Source: UBA3839 sp902776985 (lineage in GTDB: Bacteria > Bacteroidota > Bacteroidia > Bacteroidales > Bacteroidaceae). From it: a stretch of 32,709 bases of DNA. Below the pieces are notes generated by a model. It was not told the origin of the DNA, made no database searches, and worked only from the letters and a program-made list of their open reading frames with translations. The position numbers and the translations under genes were made by a program. Location: the NCBI GenBank assembly GCA_902776985.1, contig CACYSD010000025.1:1-32709 (forward strand), in the 5' to 3' direction. Of the stretch, positions 32,672-32,709 are shown one piece after another; position 1 is the first letter of the stretch, and the number at the start of each line of letters is the position of its first letter.

Positions 32672-32709
32672 CGCCCGATAGGTGCATGTGAAACATCAGC
32701 GCATACATT

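Overview
The window looks like a chromosomal segment of a member of the Bacteroidales, most likely Prevotellaceae or a close relative. The support is as follows. Bacteroidota-type promoters (TTTG-N20-TAnnTTTG) stand in front of many genes. Shine-Dalgarno sites are mostly absent, with clpB the exception. There is a serine palmitoyltransferase-type enzyme, and there are typical Bacteroidales neighbourhoods (bamD-rpoZ-DUF4293; glyA-rlmN-DUF4837-pdxA). The tmRNA tag ends YALAA. No phage, CRISPR array, tRNA, rRNA or intact insertion sequence was seen. Almost all of the window is housekeeping or envelope genes. The accessory-looking parts are bases 1-440 and 15483-16486.

Layout. Bases 1-440 hold two copies of a MITE-like repeat and an intrinsic terminator. 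Bases 442-4413 (minus) are a five-gene series: a cstA-type transporter, a small membrane protein, an outer-membrane barrel, an S41-like lipoprotein lacking its catalytic residues, and an exported flavin-barrel protein. A compact divergent promoter pair separates this from a plus-strand GHL10 glycosidase (4584-6164). The glycosidase overlaps, tail to tail, an ATP-grasp gene that is co-transcribed with a diacylglycerol/sphingosine-kinase family gene (6023-8065, minus). Divergent from these are the serine palmitoyltransferase-type gene and glmS (8294-11465). A palindrome related to the MITE ends closes glmS against an MFS transporter (minus), and clpB (minus) follows.

Bases 15483-16486 carry no intact gene. 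They contain gene remnants, an AT-rich inverted repeat built of AAAAATAG units, an orphan promoter and a degenerate tandem repeat. A long minus-strand series follows, from glyA (24857) down to gtrA (16487): glyA, rlmN, a DUF4837 lipoprotein, pdxA, a remarkable flippase-like/Wzi-like fusion, a lipocalin-like lipoprotein, a pgpA-like phosphatase and gtrA. Several joints are 4-nt stop/start overlaps.

Beyond the tmRNA gene (25024-25421, minus), a plus-strand cluster runs bamD, rpoZ, DUF4293, nitroreductase, DUF2520, kdsC-like, maf (25609-29669), followed by ppdK with its own promoter (29806-32526). The last 180 bases hold a terminator and a promoter for a gene beyond the window.

The strongest candidate for something unusual is the 847-residue ORF at 17865-20408. 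It joins an inner-membrane flippase-like domain, an internal signal-peptide-like segment and an outer-membrane Wzi-like barrel in one reading frame. Secondary leads are the split/short palindromic repeat family, the S41 pseudoprotease, the lipid-kinase/ATP-grasp pair beside the sphingolipid enzyme, and the relic region around 16 kb.
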